Origin: Zeimonas sediminis
Lineage (GTDB): Bacteria > Pseudomonadota > Gammaproteobacteria > Burkholderiales > Burkholderiaceae_E
Assembly: GCF_023721795.1 (NCBI RefSeq)
Contig: NZ_JAMQYE010000001.1
Location: 496,001-560,000 of the forward strand
Length of the DNA: 64,000 bases
Direction of reading: 5' to 3'
Shown: one piece after another, positions 31,285-44,616 of the stretch
Numbering within the stretch: position 1 is the first letter of the stretch
How the letters are laid out: each line of letters starts with the position of its first letter
The notes under the pieces: generated by a model
Told to the model about the DNA's origin: nothing
What the model saw: the letters and a program-made list of their open reading frames with translations, nothing else
The model's database searches: none
Translations under genes and position numbers: made by a program

Positions 31285-33678
31285 TCAGTCCTCGCCCTTC
31301 TGCTGCGGCACCAGCAACTCGCGGTTGCCGTTGGAGGCCATCGCCGACACCAGCCCGGACTTCTCCATCTGCTCGAGCAGGCGGGCGGCGCGGTTGTAGC
31401 CGATGCGCAGGTGGCGCTGCACCAGCGAGATCGACGCGCGCTTGTGCTTGACCACCACCGCCACCGCCTGGTCGTACATCGGGTCGGCTTCGCCGTCGAC
31501 GCCGGCCTCGGCCAGCGTCTGCGACAGGCCGCCGAAGCCGACCGCGCTGCCCGCGTCGACCTCGTCGGGCACGCCACCTTCGAGGATGCCCTCGACGTAC
31601 TGCGGCTCGCCGCCGAGCTCGCGCCAGTGCTGGACGACCGCGTGAACTTCGTCGTCGGCCACGTAGGCGCCGTGCACCCGCATCGGCAGGCCGGTGCCGG
31701 GCGGCATGTACAGCATGTCGCCCTGTCCGAGCAGCGACTCGGCGCCCATCTGGTCGAGGATGGTGCGCGAGTCGATCTTGCTCGACACCTGGAAGGCGAT
31801 CCGCGTGGGGATGTTTGCCTTGATCAGGCCGGTGATCACGTCGACCGACGGCCGCTGGGTGGCGAGGATCAGGTGGATGCCCGCTGCCCGCGCCTTCTGG
31901 GCCAGCCGTGCGATCAGCTCCTCGACCTTCTTGCCGACGACCATCATCAGGTCGGCCAGCTCGTCGATGACCACCACGATCTGCGGCAGACGGCCGAGCG
32001 GCTCGGGCGCGTCCGGGGTCAGCGAGAACGGGTTCGGAATCAGCTCCTCGCGCTTCTCGGCGTCGGCGATCTTCGCGTTGTAGCCCGACAGGTTGCGCAC
32101 GCCCAGCTTGCTCATCAGCCGGTAGCGGCGCTCCATCTCGGCCACGCACCAGTTCAGCGCGTTGCCGGCGTGGCGCATGTCGGTGACCACCGGCGCCAGC
32201 AGGTGCGGGATGCCCTCGTAGGTGCTCATCTCGAGCATCTTCGGGTCGATCAGGATCAGCCTCACCTGGCTCGGGTCGGCCTTGTAGAGCAGCGACAGCA
32301 GCATCGCGTTGATGCCGACCGACTTGCCCGAGCCGGTGGTGCCGGCCACCAGCAGGTGCGGCATCTTGGCCAGGTCGGCCACCACCGCGTTGCCGGCGAT
32401 GTCCTTGCCCAGCGCCAGCGTGAGCGGCGAGGCGCTGTTCGCGTAGACCTGCGAGCCGAGGATCTCGGACAGGCGAACCGTTTGCCGGCGGGCATTCGGC
32501 AGCTCCAGCCCCATCAGGTTCTTGCCGGGGATGGTCTCGACCACCCGGATCGACACCAGCGACAGCGCGCGCGCCAGGTCCTTCGACAGGTTGACGATCT
32601 GGCTGCCCTTCACGCCGGTGGCCGGCTCGATCTCGTAGCGGGTGATGACCGGCCCGGGCTGCGCGGCGACGACGTTGGCCGCCACGTTGAAGTCGGACAG
32701 CTTCTTCTCGATCAGCCGCGACGTGTACTCGAGGGTCTCGGCCGAGACGGTCTCCTGCTGGGCGGGCGGCTCGTCGAGCAGCGACAGCGGCGGCAGCTCG
32801 GTGTCGGCCGGCAGGTCCATGAACAGCGTGGACTGCCGCTCGGCGACCGCGCGCTCGGACGGCTGGATCCGCGCCACCGGCGGCTCGATGCGAACCGGAG
32901 CGGGGTCTTCCTCGAAGATCTTGCGCTTCTCCTGGACCTGCTCTTCGCGCGCGCTGGCGGCGACCTCGCCGATCCGCCGGTCCTTGCGGGCCGAGACGAC
33001 CTCGACCGCGCGCAGCGCCGCCCACTCCAGCGCGGTGCCGACACGCTCGAAGATCGTCAGCCACGACCAGCCCGACCACAGGCTGAAGCCCGCCGCGACC
33101 AGCGCAAGCAGCGCCAGCGTGCCGCCGACCGCGCCCAGCGCGTCGAGCAGCGGCGTGGCCACGATGCTGCCCAGCACGCCGCCCGGCGCGAACGGCAGGT
33201 CGGCATCCAGGGTGTGGAGGCGGGCGGATTCGAGCGCCACGCAGCCGAGCAGCAGCATCCCGAAACCGAGCCAGCGCTCCCAGGCGAAGCGGCTCTCGGG
33301 CCCCTCGGTCTCGGCCTTGGCGCCGCGCCTGGGGCTTGCGTTCGCGCGCGCCGCGGCGCGCAGCCGGGCCATGCCGCGCACGACCGAAACGCCCATCGCG
33401 AGCGCCAGCAGGTAGGCGCTCAAGCCGAACAGATAGAGCAGCAGGTCGGCGAACCATGCGCCGACCCGCCCGCCGGCGTTCTGGACGAGGCGATCGGGCG
33501 CGGCGTGCGACCAGCCGGGGTCGGCCGGCTCGTAGGTCGCGAGGATCAGCAGCAGGAACAGCGCCAGCACGGCCAGCGCGAGCCAGCGGGTCTCGTGGAT
33601 CAGGCGCACCGCCCGGTCGGGCAGCACGAAGGCGGAAGTGCGGCTGGCGCCGCCGGACAGCGTGGAACTGCGGGACAT
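31285..33678 (-). CDS. ftsK: DNA translocase FtsK
   Basis: A septal DNA pump that clears the chromosome terminus and activates XerCD recombination. At 797 residues it is of the compact type. Four or five N-terminal membrane segments (~25-190) are followed by a short linker, the RecA-like motor with Walker A ([20 protein letters not shown]) and Walker B ([14 protein letters not shown]), then the gamma winged-helix domain that reads KOPS (last ~65 residues, [19 protein letters not shown]). Start ATG at 33678. The CRP-like gene ends 8 bases upstream. Confidence 0.97.
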   Translation of the reverse strand: MSRSSTLSGGASRTSAFVLPDRAVRLIHETRWLALAVLALFLLLILATYEPADPGWSHAAPDRLVQNAGGRVGAWFADLLLYLFGLSAYLLALAMGVSVVRGMARLRAAARANASPRRGAKAETEGPESRFAWERWLGFGMLLLGCVALESARLHTLDADLPFAPGGVLGSIVATPLLDALGAVGGTLALLALVAAGFSLWSGWSWLTIFERVGTALEWAALRAVEVVSARKDRRIGEVAASAREEQVQEKRKIFEEDPAPVRIEPPVARIQPSERAVAERQSTLFMDLPADTELPPLSLLDEPPAQQETVSAETLEYTSRLIEKKLSDFNVAANVVAAQPGPVITRYEIEPATGVKGSQIVNLSKDLARALSLVSIRVVETIPGKNLMGLELPNARRQTVRLSEILGSQVYANSASPLTLALGKDIAGNAVVADLAKMPHLLVAGTTGSGKSVGINAMLLSLLYKADPSQVRLILIDPKMLEMSTYEGIPHLLAPVVTDMRHAGNALNWCVAEMERRYRLMSKLGVRNLSGYNAKIADAEKREELIPNPFSLTPDAPEPLGRLPQIVVVIDELADLMMVVGKKVEELIARLAQKARAAGIHLILATQRPSVDVITGLIKANIPTRIAFQVSSKIDSRTILDQMGAESLLGQGDMLYMPPGTGLPMRVHGAYVADDEVHAVVQHWRELGGEPQYVEGILEGGVPDEVDAGSAVGFGGLSQTLAEAGVDGEADPMYDQAVAVVVKHKRASISLVQRHLRIGYNRAARLLEQMEKSGLVSAMASNGNRELLVPQQKGED

Positions 33679-33685
33679 CGGTGGT

Positions 33686-34360
33686 TCAGTGGGTGAAGGA
33701 GCCGAGCTTCTCGCGCAGCAGCATCCGCCCCTCGGGCAACGGCACGACGAAGCCCTCGGTTTCGAGTCCCTTCATGACCCGGGAGACCATCTCGCGCGAC
33801 GCCCCGATCATCTTCGCGATCTCCTGGCGCGGCAGCCGGTTGCGCACGATCCTCTCGCCGTTGATCTCCTCGGAGAAATCGAGCAGCACCCGGGCCACCC
33901 GGCCGTAGACGTCGAGCAGCGCCAGCGTCTCGATCTTGCGGTCGGCCTCGCGCAGGCGTCCGACCAGCTGGCGCATCACCGCCATGCTGACGTCGGGGCT
34001 CTCCCTGAGCAGGTTGCGGAAGCTGGTCTTCTCGATCGCCATGAACTCGCAGGGCTCGAGCGTGATCACGCTGGCCGAGCGCGGCGCGTCGTCGATCATG
34101 CTCATCTCGCCGAACCAGTCGCCCGAGCCGAGCACCGCGAGGATCACTTCCTTGCCCTCGGAGTCGGATCGCTGCACCTTGGCCCTGCCGGACAGCAGCA
34201 CGTACAGCGACTGGGAGGGCTCGCCTTCCGAGACGATCGTGCGCCCGCGCGGGAAGCTGCGGCGGGTGCTGCCTGCCGCCAGGGCGTCGAGTTGCTGCTC
34301 GCTCAGGCCGGCCAGCAACGGGATCCGGCGAAGGAAAAGCTTGTTTTCTTCCTGACGCAT
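33686..34360 (-). CDS. CRP/FNR-family transcriptional regulator
   Basis: A 224-residue regulator with a cyclic-nucleotide-binding barrel (~15-125) and a C-terminal helix-turn-helix ([20 protein letters not shown]). The phosphate-binding cassette reads [15 protein letters not shown], keeping the Glu and Arg-Ser seen in cAMP-binding CRP. It lacks the N-terminal cysteines of FNR, so it is unlikely to bind an iron-sulfur cluster. The start ATG (34360) follows GAGGTGGGT. It is divergent from trxB and ends 8 bases before ftsK begins. Confidence 0.92.
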   Translation of the reverse strand: MRQEENKLFLRRIPLLAGLSEQQLDALAAGSTRRSFPRGRTIVSEGEPSQSLYVLLSGRAKVQRSDSEGKEVILAVLGSGDWFGEMSMIDDAPRSASVITLEPCEFMAIEKTSFRNLLRESPDVSMAVMRQLVGRLREADRKIETLALLDVYGRVARVLLDFSEEINGERIVRNRLPRQEIAKMIGASREMVSRVMKGLETEGFVVPLPEGRMLLREKLGSFTH

Positions 34361-34410
34361 ACCCACCTCGGATTTCAGGGCTCGACCGTATTGCATACGG
34401 CCGGAATCCC

Positions 34411-34416
34411 TATAAT
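34411..34416 (+). promoter_or_regulatory. Candidate -10 element upstream of trxB
   Basis: A perfect TATAAT in the crp-like/trxB divergent region. The nearest TTGCAT (34391-34396) is only 14 bases upstream, so the -35 is uncertain. It lies next to the palindromic GTATTGCATAC (34388-34398). Confidence 0.4.
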
Positions 34417-34448
34417 TCTGCCCTACTCGCGCAAGATTTAACAAAGCG

Positions 34449-35516
<1,068 letters not shown>

Positions 35517-35562
35517 GGCCGGCTCCCGAGCCGCTCCAGGCCCGTCGTCGCGCAGCGGACCG

Positions 35563-36246
35563 ATGCGCCGTCAGCCGCCCGCCGCTCGCCGCGGCAAGCC
35601 GATCGAGGACCTGTCCGGCCTCGCGAGCCTGCGCGACGCGCTCGCCGAGAGGGCGCGGCTGGCCCGCGAGGCCGGGCGCCGCGAGCGCGAGGCCGCCGCG
35701 CGCGCCGCCCGCGAAGCCAACCTCTTCCGTTCCGAGCTCGCCGACGTCGTTCCGCTCGAGCCGACCGGGCGCGTCGAGCCGAAGCCGCCCGCGCCGCCGG
35801 CGGTGCCGGTCCAGCGGATGCGCGACGAGCAGGCGGTGCTCGCCGAGTCGCTGTCCGACGAGATCGACATCGACCGCTGGCTCGACACCGACGACGCGCT
35901 GTCGTGGCGGCGCAGCGGCATCGGCGCGGACGTCGTGCGCCGGCTGCGCCGCGGCGAATGGGTGGTGCGCGCCCAGATCGACCTGCACGGGCTCAGGGTC
36001 GACGAGGCCCGCGAGGCGCTGGTCGCCTTCCTGGGCAAGGCGGTTCGCGACGAGGTCCGCTGCGTGCGGATCATTCACGGCAAGGGCCTGGGCTCGATCG
36101 GCCGCGAGCCGGTGCTCAAGCGAAAGGTGCCGCGCTGGCTGGTCCAGCGCGAAGAGGTGCTCGCGTTCTGCGAGGCGCGGCCCAACGACGGCGGCGCCGG
36201 CGTGCTGATCGCCCTGCTGCGCGTGACCCGGGCCGGCCCGGGCTGA
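35563..36246 (+). CDS. Smr-domain protein
   Basis: A 227-residue protein with a charged Arg/Glu/Ala-rich N-terminal half, probably helical, and a C-terminal Smr (MutS2-related) domain at ~135-220. The domain carries the motifs IDLHGLRVDEAREAL and IIHGKGLGS and the closing VLIALLR strand. Smr domains are nucleases or RNA/DNA-binding modules; the stand-alone bacterial group is poorly characterised. It follows trxB by 46 bases. Confidence 0.9.
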   Translation: MRRQPPAARRGKPIEDLSGLASLRDALAERARLAREAGRREREAAARAAREANLFRSELADVVPLEPTGRVEPKPPAPPAVPVQRMRDEQAVLAESLSDEIDIDRWLDTDDALSWRRSGIGADVVRRLRRGEWVVRAQIDLHGLRVDEAREALVAFLGKAVRDEVRCVRIIHGKGLGSIGREPVLKRKVPRWLVQREEVLAFCEARPNDGGAGVLIALLRVTRAGPG

Positions 36247-36251
36247 AGGCC

Positions 36252-36875
36252 GTGGACGGGGCGATCGACCGGATGCTGCCCCTCCTGCCCGAGGTGGCGC
36301 TCGCGGCGGCCCTGGCCTGGGGGGCCGGAATCCGGCTCTACGCGGTCGTGTTCCTCCTCGGGCTCGCGCACACGCTGGGCTGGTGGAGCCTGCCGGCCCA
36401 CCTGGAGGTGCTGGCGCACCCGCTGGTCATCGGGGCGGCGGCCTTCATGGCGGCGGTCGAGCTGTTCGCCGACAAGCTGCCGCTGCTCGACACGATCTGG
36501 GACGGCCTGCACACCTTCGTGCGCATCCCGGCGGGCGCGGCGCTGGCCGCCGCGGTGTTCGGCGACGCCGGTACGGCAGCCGCCGTGGCAGCGGCGCTGC
36601 TCGGGGGCTCGCTGACCGCCACCACGCACCTGGCCAAGTCCGGTACGCGCGCCGCGGTCAACACCTCGCCCGAGCCCTTCTCCAACCTGCTGGTGTCGTC
36701 GGCCGAGGACCTGCTGGTGCCTGCCGGGCTGTGGCTCGCGCTCGGCTCGCCGCTGGTCTTCCTGGGCGTGCTGCTCGTCTTCCTGGCGCTGGCGTTCTTC
36801 GCGATCCGGCTGCTGGTGCGCGGCCTTCGCCGCCTGGCGCGGCCCGCGTCGCGCGCCGGCCCGCCTGCCGCCTGA
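36252..36875 (+). CDS. DUF4126-family membrane protein
   Basis: A hydrophobic protein of 207 residues with about five membrane segments. DUF4126 features are LAWGAGIRLYAVVFLLGLAH near the start, ELFADKLPLLDTIWDGLHTF in the centre and TRAAVNTSPEPFSNLLVSS later. Function unknown. GTG at 36252 comes 5 bases after the Smr stop codon; ATG at 36273 is an alternative start. Confidence 0.85.
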   Translation: MDGAIDRMLPLLPEVALAAALAWGAGIRLYAVVFLLGLAHTLGWWSLPAHLEVLAHPLVIGAAAFMAAVELFADKLPLLDTIWDGLHTFVRIPAGAALAAAVFGDAGTAAAVAAALLGGSLTATTHLAKSGTRAAVNTSPEPFSNLLVSSAEDLLVPAGLWLALGSPLVFLGVLLVFLALAFFAIRLLVRGLRRLARPASRAGPPAA

Positions 36876-36891
36876 TCCGGACGCGCGCGGC

Positions 36892-38879
<1,988 letters not shown>

Positions 38880-38891
38880 GGAGGAAAGGGG

Positions 38892-40061
38892 TTGTTCGAA
38901 GCGGCCGATTATCGCACGCGAGTGGTCGAGGGGCTCTCCGGGGTGTCCTGCGCCGACTGGAACGCGCTGGCCGGCGCGGCCTGCGGCGGCGTCCCGCAGC
39001 CCTTCCTGAGGCACGAGTTCCTGGCGGCGCTCGAATCGACCGGATGCGTCGGCGACGAGGCCGGCTGGTCGCCGCGCCACCTTCTGCTGGAGGACTCCGG
39101 CGGCCGGCTTCTCGCCGCGGTGCCGCTGTACCTGAAGTCGCACTCGTACGGCGAGTACGTGTTCGACTGGGCCTGGGCCGACGCCTACCGGCGGCACGGG
39201 CTGCGCTACTACCCGAAGCTGCTGTCGGCGGTGCCCTTCACGCCGGTGGCGGGCCCCAGGCTGCTCGCGGCCGATCCGGCCTCGCGCGCGGGGGCCGCCC
39301 GGGCGTTGATGGCGCTGGCGCGCGACAGCGGCCTGTCGTCGCTGCACGTGCTGTTCCCCGCCGACGGCGACGCGACGCTGCTCGAGGACGAAGGCGCGAT
39401 GCGCCGGCGCGGCGTGCAGTTCCACTGGCGCAATCGCGGCTGGGCGTCGTTCGAAGACTTCCTCGCCGACCTGTCGCAGCCCAAGCGAAAGAAGATCCGC
39501 GCCGAGCGGCGCAAGGTCGCCGAGGCCGGACTGCGGATCGAGCGGCTGCAGGGCGAGGCGATCCGGCCCGCCGACTGGGCCTTCTTCGCGCGCTGCTACG
39601 AGAACACCTACGCGGCGCACGGCTCGACCCCCTACCTGAACCTCGCCTTCTTCGAGCGGATCGGCGAGGCGCTGCCCCGCAACCTGGTGCTGGTCGTGGC
39701 CCGCGACGGCGGGCGTCCGGTCGCTGCCAGCCTGCTGGTCGTCGACGACGAGCGCTGCTACGGCCGCTACTGGGGCGCGCTGGCCCACGTGCCCTGCCTG
39801 CACTTCGAGCTGTGCTACTACCAGGCGATCGAGCTCGCGATCGATCGGAGGCTGGCGGTCATCGAGGGCGGCGCCCAGGGCGAGCACAAGATGGCGCGCG
39901 GCTTCGAGCCGGTCGAGACCTGCTCGGCGCACTGGCTGGCCGAGCCGGCTTTCGCCGAGGCGGTCGACCGGTTCCTGGCGCGCGAAGGCGGCCTGGTCGG
40001 CGCCTACCTCGACGAACTCGACGAGCGCTCGCCGTTCCGCGCGGCCGGTGCCCCGGCCTGA
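38892..40061 (+). CDS. GNAT/FemAB-like acyltransferase (COG3146 type)
   Basis: A 389-residue protein with the features of the COG3146 family, often labelled a peptidoglycan-biosynthesis-like or GNAT protein. These are PFLRHEFLAALE near the start, SYGEYVFDWAWADAYRRHGL, KRKKIRAERRKVAEAGL and the C-terminal FELCYYQAIELAIDRRL. No signal peptide is seen. The TTG start (38892) follows GGAGGAAAGGGG; GTG at 38922 is an alternative. Its 3' end overlaps the convergent efflux channel gene by 58 bases. Substrate unknown. Confidence 0.82.
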   Translation: MFEAADYRTRVVEGLSGVSCADWNALAGAACGGVPQPFLRHEFLAALESTGCVGDEAGWSPRHLLLEDSGGRLLAAVPLYLKSHSYGEYVFDWAWADAYRRHGLRYYPKLLSAVPFTPVAGPRLLAADPASRAGAARALMALARDSGLSSLHVLFPADGDATLLEDEGAMRRRGVQFHWRNRGWASFEDFLADLSQPKRKKIRAERRKVAEAGLRIERLQGEAIRPADWAFFARCYENTYAAHGSTPYLNLAFFERIGEALPRNLVLVVARDGGRPVAASLLVVDDERCYGRYWGALAHVPCLHFELCYYQAIELAIDRRLAVIEGGAQGEHKMARGFEPVETCSAHWLAEPAFAEAVDRFLAREGGLVGAYLDELDERSPFRAAGAPA

Positions 40062-41455
40062 AGCGGGTCGGTCCAGCCGCCGCCCAGCGCCTTCATCAGG
40101 TCGACGCTGTAGGCCAGCATCGCCTGGCGGTTCCGGACCATCGCGAGCCCTGCGTCGTTGGCGACCCGCTGGGCGTCGATCACCTCGAGGAAGCTCGAGT
40201 AGCCGGCCTCGTAGCGCAGCGTGGCCAGCCTGACCGTGTTGCGCGCGGCCCGCAGGCGCGCCTCCAGGTCCGACTCGGCGCGGCGCGCTCGCGCGAGGTT
40301 CTCGAGGCCGTCGGCCACTTCGCGATAGGCGGTCTCCGCGGTCTTCTGGTAGGCGGCCAGCGCCTGCCGCTGCCGCGCCTCGGCCTGGTCGACCCGGGCC
40401 TCGAGGCGGCCCGCATCGAAGATCGGCAACGTGAGGCCGAAGCCCAGCGACCAGATCCGCGCGCCCGAGGACAGCAGGTCGGAAAGATCCCGGCTCTGGC
40501 CTCCCAGCGAGCCGGTCAGCGAGATCGTCGGGCGCAGCGCGGCCTTCGCCACGCCGATCCGGGCGTTCGCGGCCACCAGGTTCTCCTCGGCCTGGCGTAG
40601 GTCGGGGCGACGGTCGAGCAGCGAAGCGGGCAGCCCCGCGGGCGGCGCCGGGGGGACCGGCATGCGATTCAGGTCGCCGGCCTCGACGCGCAGCTCGGGG
40701 CGTCCGGACAGGGCGCCGAGCTGGCGCTCGAGCGCGGCCCGCTGCCGCTGCAGTTCGTTGAGCTGGATCGCCGCTTCGGCCCTCGCCGACTCGGCCTGGT
40801 TCAGGTCGAGGTCGGACGCGATGCCGCCGCGCGCGCGCGCCCTGACCAGCTCGAGCGACTCGTCGCGCAGGGCCAGCGTCTCGCGGGTCAGCGCCATCTG
40901 CGAGTCGACCGAGCGAAGCGCGAACCAGGCCTGGGTCGCGGCGCCGGCCAGCGCCAGCTCGACCACGTCGCGGGCGTAGCGGGTGGCGAAGGTCTGGGCC
41001 TCGGCCGCTTCGGCGCCACGGCGCAGGCGGCCCCAGAAGTCGAGCTCGAACGAGGTCGACAGCGCGATCCGGTTGTCGGTTCGAATGCGCGGGAAGCCCG
41101 ACGGCAGCGGCGTGGCACCGCGGGTCGTGACCTGCGATCGCGACACGCCGCCGTCGAGCGTGACCTGGGGCGAGAGCACGGCCCAGGCCTCGCGCAGCAC
41201 CGCCTCGGCCTCGTCGACCTGCGCGATCGCGAGCCGCAGGTCCGCGTTGCGCGCGAGCGCGTCGCCCAGCAGCGCGTCGAGCCCGGGATCGCGGTACAGC
41301 GTCCACCAGTCGCGCGGGATCGAAGGCGCGGGCGAGGCGGCCTCGTCGAAACTCGCGGGCAGCGTCGTCGCCGGGCGCTGGTAGTCGGGTCCGGACAGCG
41401 CGCAGCCCGCGGACAGCGCGGCCGCGGCGAGCGCCGCGAGGAGTGCGCGTCTCAT
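40004..41455 (-). CDS. RND efflux outer-membrane channel (NodT/OprM family)
   Basis: A TolC-like outer-membrane factor of 483 residues. The signal ends in a lipobox (LSAGC, Cys at 18), followed by DYQRP, typical of OprM/NodT. Two outer-membrane-efflux repeats (~55-250 and ~270-460) build the trimeric beta-barrel/alpha-barrel tunnel, with ATRYARDVVELALAGAATQA and DRRPDLRQAEENLVAANARIG. Its ATG overlaps the pump stop codon by 4 bases. The C-terminal tail ends in a Ser run, and the gene overlaps the convergent GNAT gene by 58 bases. Confidence 0.95.
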   Translation of the reverse strand: MRRALLAALAAAALSAGCALSGPDYQRPATTLPASFDEAASPAPSIPRDWWTLYRDPGLDALLGDALARNADLRLAIAQVDEAEAVLREAWAVLSPQVTLDGGVSRSQVTTRGATPLPSGFPRIRTDNRIALSTSFELDFWGRLRRGAEAAEAQTFATRYARDVVELALAGAATQAWFALRSVDSQMALTRETLALRDESLELVRARARGGIASDLDLNQAESARAEAAIQLNELQRQRAALERQLGALSGRPELRVEAGDLNRMPVPPAPPAGLPASLLDRRPDLRQAEENLVAANARIGVAKAALRPTISLTGSLGGQSRDLSDLLSSGARIWSLGFGLTLPIFDAGRLEARVDQAEARQRQALAAYQKTAETAYREVADGLENLARARRAESDLEARLRAARNTVRLATLRYEAGYSSFLEVIDAQRVANDAGLAMVRNRQAMLAYSVDLMKALGGGWTDPLQAGAPAARNGERSSSSSR

Positions 41456-44400
41456 TGCTGCTCTCCCTGATCGCCGTGCGGCCCGGCCACGCCCGCTGCG
41501 CTCGATCCGCCCGGAGAGCCCTGCCCGCGGCGCCTGCGCGCCGTCACGGTGAAGAAGAGCGGCACGAAGATCGGCGCGACGAAGGTCGCCAGCAGCATGC
41601 CGCCGACCACGCCGGTGCCCATCGACTGACGGGCGGCGGCGCCGGCGCCGGAGGCGATCGCCAGCGGCAGCACGCCGAGCACGAAGGCCAGCGAGGTCAT
41701 CACGATCGGGCGGAAGCGCAGCCGCGCCGCCTGCAACGCCGACTCCAGCGGCGTCTTGCCGGCCAGGAAGGCCTGCTGCGCGAATTCCACGATCAGGATC
41801 GCGTTCTTCGCGGCCAGGCCGATCAGCACGACCAGGCCGATCTGGAAGTAGATGTCGTTCTCCATCCCGCGCAGGAAGACGAGCCCCAGCGCGCCGGCGA
41901 TCGCGAAGGGCACCGCCAGCAGCACCGCGACCGGCAGGCCCCAGCGCTCGTAGAGCGCGGCGAGGATCAGGTAGACCATCACGATCGCGAAGCCGAAGGC
42001 GAACACCGACGCGCTGCCGGTGCGTTTCTCCTGGAAGGCCTGGCCGGTCCAGGCGATCGAGTAGCCGGCCGGCAGCGTGCGCGCGGCGACCTCCTCGACC
42101 GCGCGAATCGCGTCGCCCGAGCTCACGCCGGGCTTGCCGCTGCCGAGCACCTTGGCCGCCACGTAGCCGTTGAAGCGCTCGAGCTGCTCGGGGCCGACGA
42201 TGCCGCGCACCGCCACCAGCGCATCGAGCGGGATCATCTCGCCGCTGGCCGCCGATCGCACCCAGACGCGGCCCAGGTCGTCGGGCTGCATCCGGAACGG
42301 CGCGTCGGCCTGCAGCTGCACCCGGTAGGTGCGCCCGAACTTGTTGAAGTCGTTCACGTACAGCGTGCCCATCGTGGCCTGCAGCGCCTCGAACACCTCC
42401 GGCACCGACACGCCCAGCGACAGCGCCTTCTCGCGGTCGACGTCGACCTGCAGCTGCGGCACGCTGGGCCGGAAGAAGGTGTTGATGCCCTGCAGCTGCG
42501 GATTCGCGCGCAGCTCGGCCATGAACAACTGGACCACCTCGGCGAGCCGCTTCGGGTCGGCGTCTCCCCTGCCCTGCACGTAGACCTCGAAGCCGCCGGC
42601 GGTGCCCAGGCCCCGGATCGCGGGGGGGTTGAACGCGAGCGCCATGCCGTCGGTGAGCGCCATGCCCTTCATGAAGATCTCGCCGGCGACCTGCGGCGCG
42701 CTCTGGGTCCGCTCCTTCCAGTCCTTCAGCGGCACGAAGATCGTGGCCGCGTTGCTCTTGTTTCCGCCGCCGATCAGGTCGAAGCCGTTCACGACGAACA
42801 TGTTCTGGATCGCCGGGTGCCCCTCGAACATCTTCTGGATCTGGGCGCCGGAGCGGCCGGTTCGCTCCAGCGTCGCGCCGTCGGGCAGCACGATGGCGCC
42901 GATCACGTAGCCCTGGTCCTCGGCAGGCACGAAGCTGCCGGGGATGCGGACGAACAGCGTGGCCGCCAGCGCGAGCACGCCGCCGAAGGCCAGCAGCGAC
43001 AGCACCTTGTGGCCGGCGGCGAAACGCACCGCCGCCATGAACAGCCGGGTCACCGCGTCGAAGCCCCGGTTGAACGGCCTGAACAGCCTGGACTCGTGGT
43101 GGACCGACTTGAGCATCAGCGCGCACATGACCGGCGTGAGCGTCAGGGCGACGAAGCCCGACAGCACCACCGCGATCGCCACGGTGACCGCGAACTGGCG
43201 GTACAGCTGGCCTGCGATGCCGCCGAGGAAGGCGACCGGCACGAACACCGCGCACAGCACCAGCACGATCGCGACCACCGCGCCGGACACCTCGCGCATC
43301 GCCTCGATCGCGGCGTCGCGCGCGCCGAGCTTCTCCTCGCGCATCAGCCGCTCGACGTTCTCGAGCACGACGATCGCGTCGTCGACGACGATGCCGATCG
43401 CGAGCACCATCGCGAACAGCGTCAGCGTGTTGATCGAGAAGCCGAAGACCCACAGGCCGGCGAAAGTGCCGATCAGCGACACCGGCACCGCCACCATCGG
43501 GATGATCGTCGCGCGCCAGCTCTGCAGGAACAGGAACACGACCAGGACCACCAGCACGGCCGCCTCGACGATCGTCTTGACGACCTCGTCGATCGACGAC
43601 GAAACGTAGCGCGTCGTGTCGAACGGGATCACGTAGTCCAGGCCCTCGGGGAAGGCGCCCTTCAGCTCGTTCATCCGCGCGCGCACCGCATCGGCCACGT
43701 CGAGCGCGTTGGCGCCCGACTGCAGGAAGACCGCGGTGCCGATCGTCGGCTTGCCGTCCAGCGTGTTGAAGGCGTCGTAGCTCTGGGCGCCGAGCTCGAT
43801 CCGCGCGACGTCCTTCAGCCTGAGGATGCCCTGCGGGCCGCCGGCGCGGACCACGATCTCGCCGAACTCCTCGGGCTCGACCAGGCGCCCGCGCGCGGTG
43901 ACCGTGTAGACCAGGCTCTGGCCGGGCACGGCCGGCTCGGCGCCGATCTTGCCGGCCGCGTACTGGGCGTTCTGGGCGCGGATCGCGGCGGCGATCTCCG
44001 AGGTCGTGATCCCCAGCGAGGCCATCCGGTCGGGCCGCAGCCACACCCGCATCGAGTAGTCGCGCGCGCCGAAGATCGTGACGTCGGCCACGCCCGGCAG
44101 GCGCTTGAGCTCGTCGACGATGTTCAGCGACGAGTAGTTGGACAGGTACAGCGTGTCGAAGCGGCCGTCGGGCGACGTGAGCGCGACGACCAGCAGGATG
44201 TCGTTCGAGCGCTTCTGGACCGTGACGCCGTTGCGGCGTACCTCGTCGGGCAGCCGCGGCAGCGCGAGCTGCACCCGGTTGTTGACGTTGAAGGTGGCCT
44301 GGTCGATGTCGGTCCCGACCTCGAAGGTGGTGGTGATCGTGACCTGGCCGTTCGACGACGAGCTGGAGTTGAAGTAGAGCAGGTTCTCGACGCCCGAGAG

Positions 44401-44604
44401 CTGCTCCTCGATCGGCGCGGCAACCGTGCGCGCGAGCGTCTCGGCGCTGGCGCCGGGATAGCTCGCGTTGACCGTCACGGTGGGCGGCGCGATCTGCGGA
44501 TACTGGGCGACCGGCAGGATCTGCGAGGCGACCAGACCCGCCAGCGTGATGACGATCGACAGGACGGCCGCGAAGATCGGGCGGTCGATGAAGAAGCGCG
44601 ACAT
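41452..44604 (-). CDS. RND (HAE1) multidrug efflux pump, inner-membrane subunit
   Basis: An AcrB-like proton-driven pump of 1050 residues. It begins MSRFFIDRPIFAAVLSIVIT. It has twelve membrane segments, two large periplasmic loops, and the proton-relay Asp pair in GIVVDDAIVVLENVERLM (TM4). FVPAEDQGY and NDIYFQIGLVVLIGLAAKNA are also typical of HAE1. It lies 12 bases after the adaptor gene. The substrate range cannot be read from sequence, but the architecture is that of hydrophobic/amphiphilic drug exporters. Confidence 0.97.
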   Translation of the reverse strand: MSRFFIDRPIFAAVLSIVITLAGLVASQILPVAQYPQIAPPTVTVNASYPGASAETLARTVAAPIEEQLSGVENLLYFNSSSSSNGQVTITTTFEVGTDIDQATFNVNNRVQLALPRLPDEVRRNGVTVQKRSNDILLVVALTSPDGRFDTLYLSNYSSLNIVDELKRLPGVADVTIFGARDYSMRVWLRPDRMASLGITTSEIAAAIRAQNAQYAAGKIGAEPAVPGQSLVYTVTARGRLVEPEEFGEIVVRAGGPQGILRLKDVARIELGAQSYDAFNTLDGKPTIGTAVFLQSGANALDVADAVRARMNELKGAFPEGLDYVIPFDTTRYVSSSIDEVVKTIVEAAVLVVLVVFLFLQSWRATIIPMVAVPVSLIGTFAGLWVFGFSINTLTLFAMVLAIGIVVDDAIVVLENVERLMREEKLGARDAAIEAMREVSGAVVAIVLVLCAVFVPVAFLGGIAGQLYRQFAVTVAIAVVLSGFVALTLTPVMCALMLKSVHHESRLFRPFNRGFDAVTRLFMAAVRFAAGHKVLSLLAFGGVLALAATLFVRIPGSFVPAEDQGYVIGAIVLPDGATLERTGRSGAQIQKMFEGHPAIQNMFVVNGFDLIGGGNKSNAATIFVPLKDWKERTQSAPQVAGEIFMKGMALTDGMALAFNPPAIRGLGTAGGFEVYVQGRGDADPKRLAEVVQLFMAELRANPQLQGINTFFRPSVPQLQVDVDREKALSLGVSVPEVFEALQATMGTLYVNDFNKFGRTYRVQLQADAPFRMQPDDLGRVWVRSAASGEMIPLDALVAVRGIVGPEQLERFNGYVAAKVLGSGKPGVSSGDAIRAVEEVAARTLPAGYSIAWTGQAFQEKRTGSASVFAFGFAIVMVYLILAALYERWGLPVAVLLAVPFAIAGALGLVFLRGMENDIYFQIGLVVLIGLAAKNAILIVEFAQQAFLAGKTPLESALQAARLRFRPIVMTSLAFVLGVLPLAIASGAGAAARQSMGTGVVGGMLLATFVAPIFVPLFFTVTARRRRGQGSPGGSSAAGVAGPHGDQGEQQ

Positions 44605-44616
44605 GCCGGGCGACCG

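Noticed and set aside
33686..34360. The CRP/FNR protein as an oxygen-sensing FNR
   Set aside because: It lacks the N-terminal cysteine cluster; its cyclic-nucleotide cassette instead keeps the CRP-type Glu and Arg-Ser.
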